Source: Terebella lapidaria (lineage: Eukaryota > Annelida > Polychaeta > Terebellida > Terebellidae). From it: DNA of 64,000 nucleotides. A model generated the notes under the pieces. That model saw only the letters and a list, made by a program, of their open reading frames with translations, was not told the DNA's origin and did no database searches. Position 1 is the stretch's first letter. Each line of letters begins with the position of its first letter. This document shows positions 61,581 to 64,000 of this stretch, one piece after another. The stretch spans positions 1 through 64,000 of the forward strand of contig CASCJZ010000035.1 of the NCBI GenBank assembly GCA_949152475.1, read 5' to 3'. Both the position numbers and the translations under genes were made by a program.

Positions 61581-61910
61581 CCCGAGAAATACGCGCCACT
61601 TTTGAGTTTACTCATATGCCATGACTAGAGCGTTTGACAACGTAGCGCGACTCCGTATTCTATACAATCTACACACGATCAACACATGAGCCGCTGTACA
61701 CCGACACATGCAGTTTCTCCTGCAAAACTATATGCTTCAGTGAGCATGATCACTGTAATATTCTAGCTTACCGGATCTTAGTGCACACAAAATATAGAAA
61801 GATGCAAGACGTGTAATACTGGAAATAGACACCTATGAACCAGAATATCCAATACGGTAGACCTATATACATACCCCTATTAGACAAATAAACCACAATT
61901 TGTGACAATA

Positions 61911-61918
61911 CCCCCCAA
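61911..61918 (-). other. Polypurine tract for plus-strand priming
   Basis: The minus strand reads TTGGGGGG, then TAT, then the LTR start TGTCACA. A G-run placed just before the 3' LTR is the usual primer site for second-strand synthesis in LTR elements. The two bases between tract and TG fit the nucleotides trimmed by integrase. Confidence 0.7.
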
Positions 61919-61966
61919 CTCAAGAAGAATTCCTAATTCGATTAAGCCATCACCAAATTGTGAGGT

Positions 61967-64000
61967 TTACTGGTTAAGTCTACTTAAGTAATCCGCAATT
62001 ACGTTAACGGAACCTTTGATGTACTCGACACGCATCGCATACGGTTGCAGACGGAGTGACCAACGCATGATACGATCATTCCCGATACGGTTATGATTTA
62101 GGCAAATCAGTGGCATATGGTCCGTTTGTAAGACAAATTCTCTGCCATACAAATATCTGCTGAATTTCTCAATACCAAACATTACCGCCAAGCATTCTTT
62201 TTCCACAACAGCATATCTTTGTTCACGCTGCAGTAACTTCCTGCTAGCGTATGCCACAGGCATTAACTGATTATCACACTCCTGTAATAAAGCAGCCCCT
62301 ACACCATACTCACTTGCATCGACCTGCAAAACAAAGTTCTTAGTGAAATCAGGCAAACGTAGAATAGGTTCAGTACTGACAATAACCTTCAAGGTTTCAA
62401 ACGCCTTGATCTGTTCAGCATTCCAAGTAACATGATTCGGTTGGCCTTTCTTCACCAAATCAGTGATTGGTGCCATGATTGTTGCAAGACCCGGAATGTG
62501 ATTACCATAATAGTTTACCATACCGATAAACGAACGCACCAATTTCTTGGTGGTAGGTAACTTTGCATTTTTCACCTTATTGACATTGGCCTCTTCGGGT
62601 CCAATTTTACCACCCTTAATAGTGTGACCGACATATTGGACCGAGTTGGTCCCAAACGTACATTTTGACGCTTTTATCTTCAGACCGGCCATGTTCAACC
62701 TGTGCAACACATCTTTGAGCACTTTCACATGCTCAGACCAAGTTTCAGTATGTATCAAAATATCGTCAATATAGCAATGTACTGACGTCAAACCTTGTAA
62801 TACTTTCCTCATGAGTCTCGTGAATGTAGCCGCCGAATTTTTCAAGCCGAAAGGCATCCGCGTGAACTGAAAACACCCGAGCTGCGGGGCAATAAAGGCA
62901 GTTTTCTCCTTGTCGAGAGGATTCATCTGGATCTGCCAATAACCCTTGGATAAATCAATTTTAGTGAAGAAATTATCATCGTTAAGCTGGGTAAAGATAT
63001 CATCAGGAGAAACCATAGGTTCTGGATCGAACAGCGTACACTTGTTGATCTTCCTATAGTCCACGCAGAATCTATTACTGCCGTCTTTCTTTTTAACGAG
63101 TACTATTGGCGCAGCATACGCCGAATTCGCCCTTTCAATGACCCCTAGCTCTAACATTTGCTCAATTTCCTGTTTGATAGTCTCACTTACACTATACGGC
63201 AATGGATACATTTTAGCTCGAATCGGCTCCACGGTAGTTAGTCGAATTTCATGCTGAATCAAGTTGGTCTTCCCCGGCTTGTCCGAGAACACCCCTGCAT
63301 AGGACTGCAAAACATTCATTAGTTCACTTCGCTGTTCATCGGTCAACTTACTCGACAGCTGGACGCGGCACACATCTCCATCACCTTTGTTACACTCAAA
63401 GTACAACTCCTGGTCATCACCACATGTTACAGTATCAAATGACTCGATAGCTGCTACGGAAGCAATGTGGTCAACGCTTACATCATTTTTTTCACGACAT
63501 ATGTATTCTTTCAGCATATTAGCATGGAATGTTTTAATCTTCCCATTAATGTCAAGACGATAGTCATACGGAGTAATCTGCTCCACAACACGAAATGGAC
63601 CTTTCCACTGTAACAAAAGTTTGTTGTGGTCAGTTGGAAGAAGAAGGAGAACGTAATCACCAGTTTTAAACTTCCTGAGACGTGCTTTACGGTCATAATA
63701 CCTTTTGTAGCGTGTTTGCGATTTAGCCAGCTCTTCCTGAGCTAGTTCACATGTAGCCTGCAACCGATCCTTCAAATCCAACACGTACTGATAACTAGTA
63801 GTTACCTCTGGTTCCAGATCGGAAGTCGTCCAGCACTCCTTGAGGATTTGCATTTGTCCCCTGACTGCTCTCCCATACAACATCTCAAACGGAGAGAACC
63901 CTGTACTGTCGTTCGGCACTTCCCTATACGCAAACATCAATGGCACAAGATACCTGTCCCAGTCACGTGGTCTCTCTGCCGCTAGACGCTTCATCATGGT
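61967..64000 (-). CDS. pol: Retrotransposon Pol: integrase C-terminus, RT, RNase H (5'-partial)
   Basis: Copies element RNA into DNA and takes part in its integration. The frame is open at the right edge (a Thr codon precedes the first Met at 63997), so the N-terminal part lies outside the window; residues below are counted from that Met. Residues 1-43 are the end of the integrase core (FAYREVPNDSTGFSPFE, LYGR); the catalytic triad is upstream and not visible. Residues 129-165 hold a GPY/F-type integrase module (WKGPF 131-135). After a linker of about 90 residues, RT spans about 255-455 with DYRKIN (313-318), first catalytic Asp 348 (KIDLSKGYWQIQM), MPFGL (381-385) and YIDD (409-412; 62762-62773). 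RNase H spans about 550-672, with D560, E601, D626 and D669 all in place. The stop is TAA at 61967-61969. No internal stop or frameshift was seen, so this part could be functional. Integrase upstream of RT indicates a Gmr1-like lineage. A join of two elements is less likely, since one frame covers all domains and the LTR follows at once. Confidence 0.93.
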   Translation of the reverse strand, partial: TMMKRLAAERPRDWDRYLVPLMFAYREVPNDSTGFSPFEMLYGRAVRGQMQILKECWTTSDLEPEVTTSYQYVLDLKDRLQATCELAQEELAKSQTRYKRYYDRKARLRKFKTGDYVLLLLPTDHNKLLLQWKGPFRVVEQITPYDYRLDINGKIKTFHANMLKEYICREKNDVSVDHIASVAAIESFDTVTCGDDQELYFECNKGDGDVCRVQLSSKLTDEQRSELMNVLQSYAGVFSDKPGKTNLIQHEIRLTTVEPIRAKMYPLPYSVSETIKQEIEQMLELGVIERANSAYAAPIVLVKKKDGSNRFCVDYRKINKCTLFDPEPMVSPDDIFTQLNDDNFFTKIDLSKGYWQIQMNPLDKEKTAFIAPQLGCFQFTRMPFGLKNSAATFTRLMRKVLQGLTSVHCYIDDILIHTETWSEHVKVLKDVLHRLNMAGLKIKASKCTFGTNSVQYVGHTIKGGKIGPEEANVNKVKNAKLPTTKKLVRSFIGMVNYYGNHIPGLATIMAPITDLVKKGQPNHVTWNAEQIKAFETLKVIVSTEPILRLPDFTKNFVLQVDASEYGVGAALLQECDNQLMPVAYASRKLLQREQRYAVVEKECLAVMFGIEKFSRYLYGREFVLQTDHMPLICLNHNRIGNDRIMRWSLRLQPYAMRVEYIKGSVNVIADYLSRLNQ

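Larger units (their letters stand above)
60720..61907 (-). repeat. 3' long terminal repeat (1188 bp)
   Basis: On the plus strand it starts TGTCAGGAAC (60720) and ends TTTGTGACA (61907), giving short inverted ends TGTCA/TGACA as expected of an LTR. The left end meets Sat-C in mid-monomer (TAGGCGCTC, where the satellite normally continues ATCG). The right end is three bases from the G-run polypurine tract. Inside are an (AC)9 run, a short degenerate repeat and a candidate TATA box. The two overlapping minus-strand open frames within it (60807-61154, 61034-61306) show no recognisable domain and are partly translated microsatellite, so I do not call them genes. Comparison with the 5' LTR is not possible here. 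Confidence 0.85.
60720..64000 (-). mobile_element. Gmr1-like Ty3/gypsy LTR retrotransposon, 3' part
   Basis: Reading the minus strand from the right edge: integrase C-terminal part, reverse transcriptase and RNase H in one open frame, a G-run polypurine tract, then a complete 3' LTR ending exactly where the 158-bp satellite begins. Gag, protease, the integrase core, the primer-binding site and the 5' LTR lie beyond the window. No integrase follows RNase H, since only 59 bases separate the stop codon from the LTR. The integrase-before-RT order is characteristic of Gmr1-like elements within the Ty3/gypsy group. The uninterrupted frame and precise LTR ends suggest a fairly young insertion. Confidence 0.88.

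Noticed and set aside
63511..63696. A 61-codon minus-strand frame
   Set aside because: It is an out-of-frame shadow of the pol reading frame.

Overview
This is a eukaryotic, almost certainly metazoan, heterochromatic window. About 60.7 kb of the 64 kb is satellite DNA: three unrelated tandem-repeat families placed directly end to end. The last 3.3 kb is the 3' portion of an LTR retrotransposon on the minus strand that lies against the third satellite. I see no host protein-coding gene, no tRNA or rRNA gene, and no bacterial-type system.

Layout: (1) 1-10187, Sat-A, an AT-rich satellite with a 61-bp monomer, 62-bp and 45-bp variants, and a 577-bp higher-order repeat in places. (2) 10185-42191, Sat-B, a mixed-composition satellite whose monomers are 226 or 339 bp, exactly 2x and 3x 113 bp. 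One ancestral stretch of about 10.8 kb has been re-read several times by large duplications; a 4351-bp block occurs three times. (3) 42191-60719, Sat-C, about 117 nearly identical copies of a 158-bp monomer, broken by one inversion scar (47672-47804) and one dense cluster of small indels (54635-54950) that looks like a sequence-quality problem. (4) 60720-61907, a complete 1188-bp 3' LTR with TGTCA/TGACA ends, followed (reading the minus strand backwards) by a G-run polypurine tract and an open pol frame that runs off the right edge.

The pol frame reads integrase C-terminus, then reverse transcriptase, then RNase H, then the LTR. Integrase therefore lies upstream of reverse transcriptase, opposite to ordinary Ty3/gypsy elements. 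This is the arrangement known from Gmr1-like elements, first described from fish, tunicates and sea urchins. That supports an animal host and tentatively a marine animal; the species cannot be named from this window.

The parts relate by structure, not by pathway. The satellites record repeated unequal exchange or duplication at several scales (17 bp, 113 bp, 158 bp, 577 bp, 2.4 kb, 4.4 kb, 5.3 kb, 10.8 kb). The retrotransposon appears to have inserted into the 158-bp array. A pericentromeric, centromeric or subtelomeric location is plausible but not shown. The most useful leads are the strict 113-bp quantum of Sat-B, its mapped duplication breakpoints, the alternative hairpins in Sat-C, the inversion scar, and the unusual pol order.
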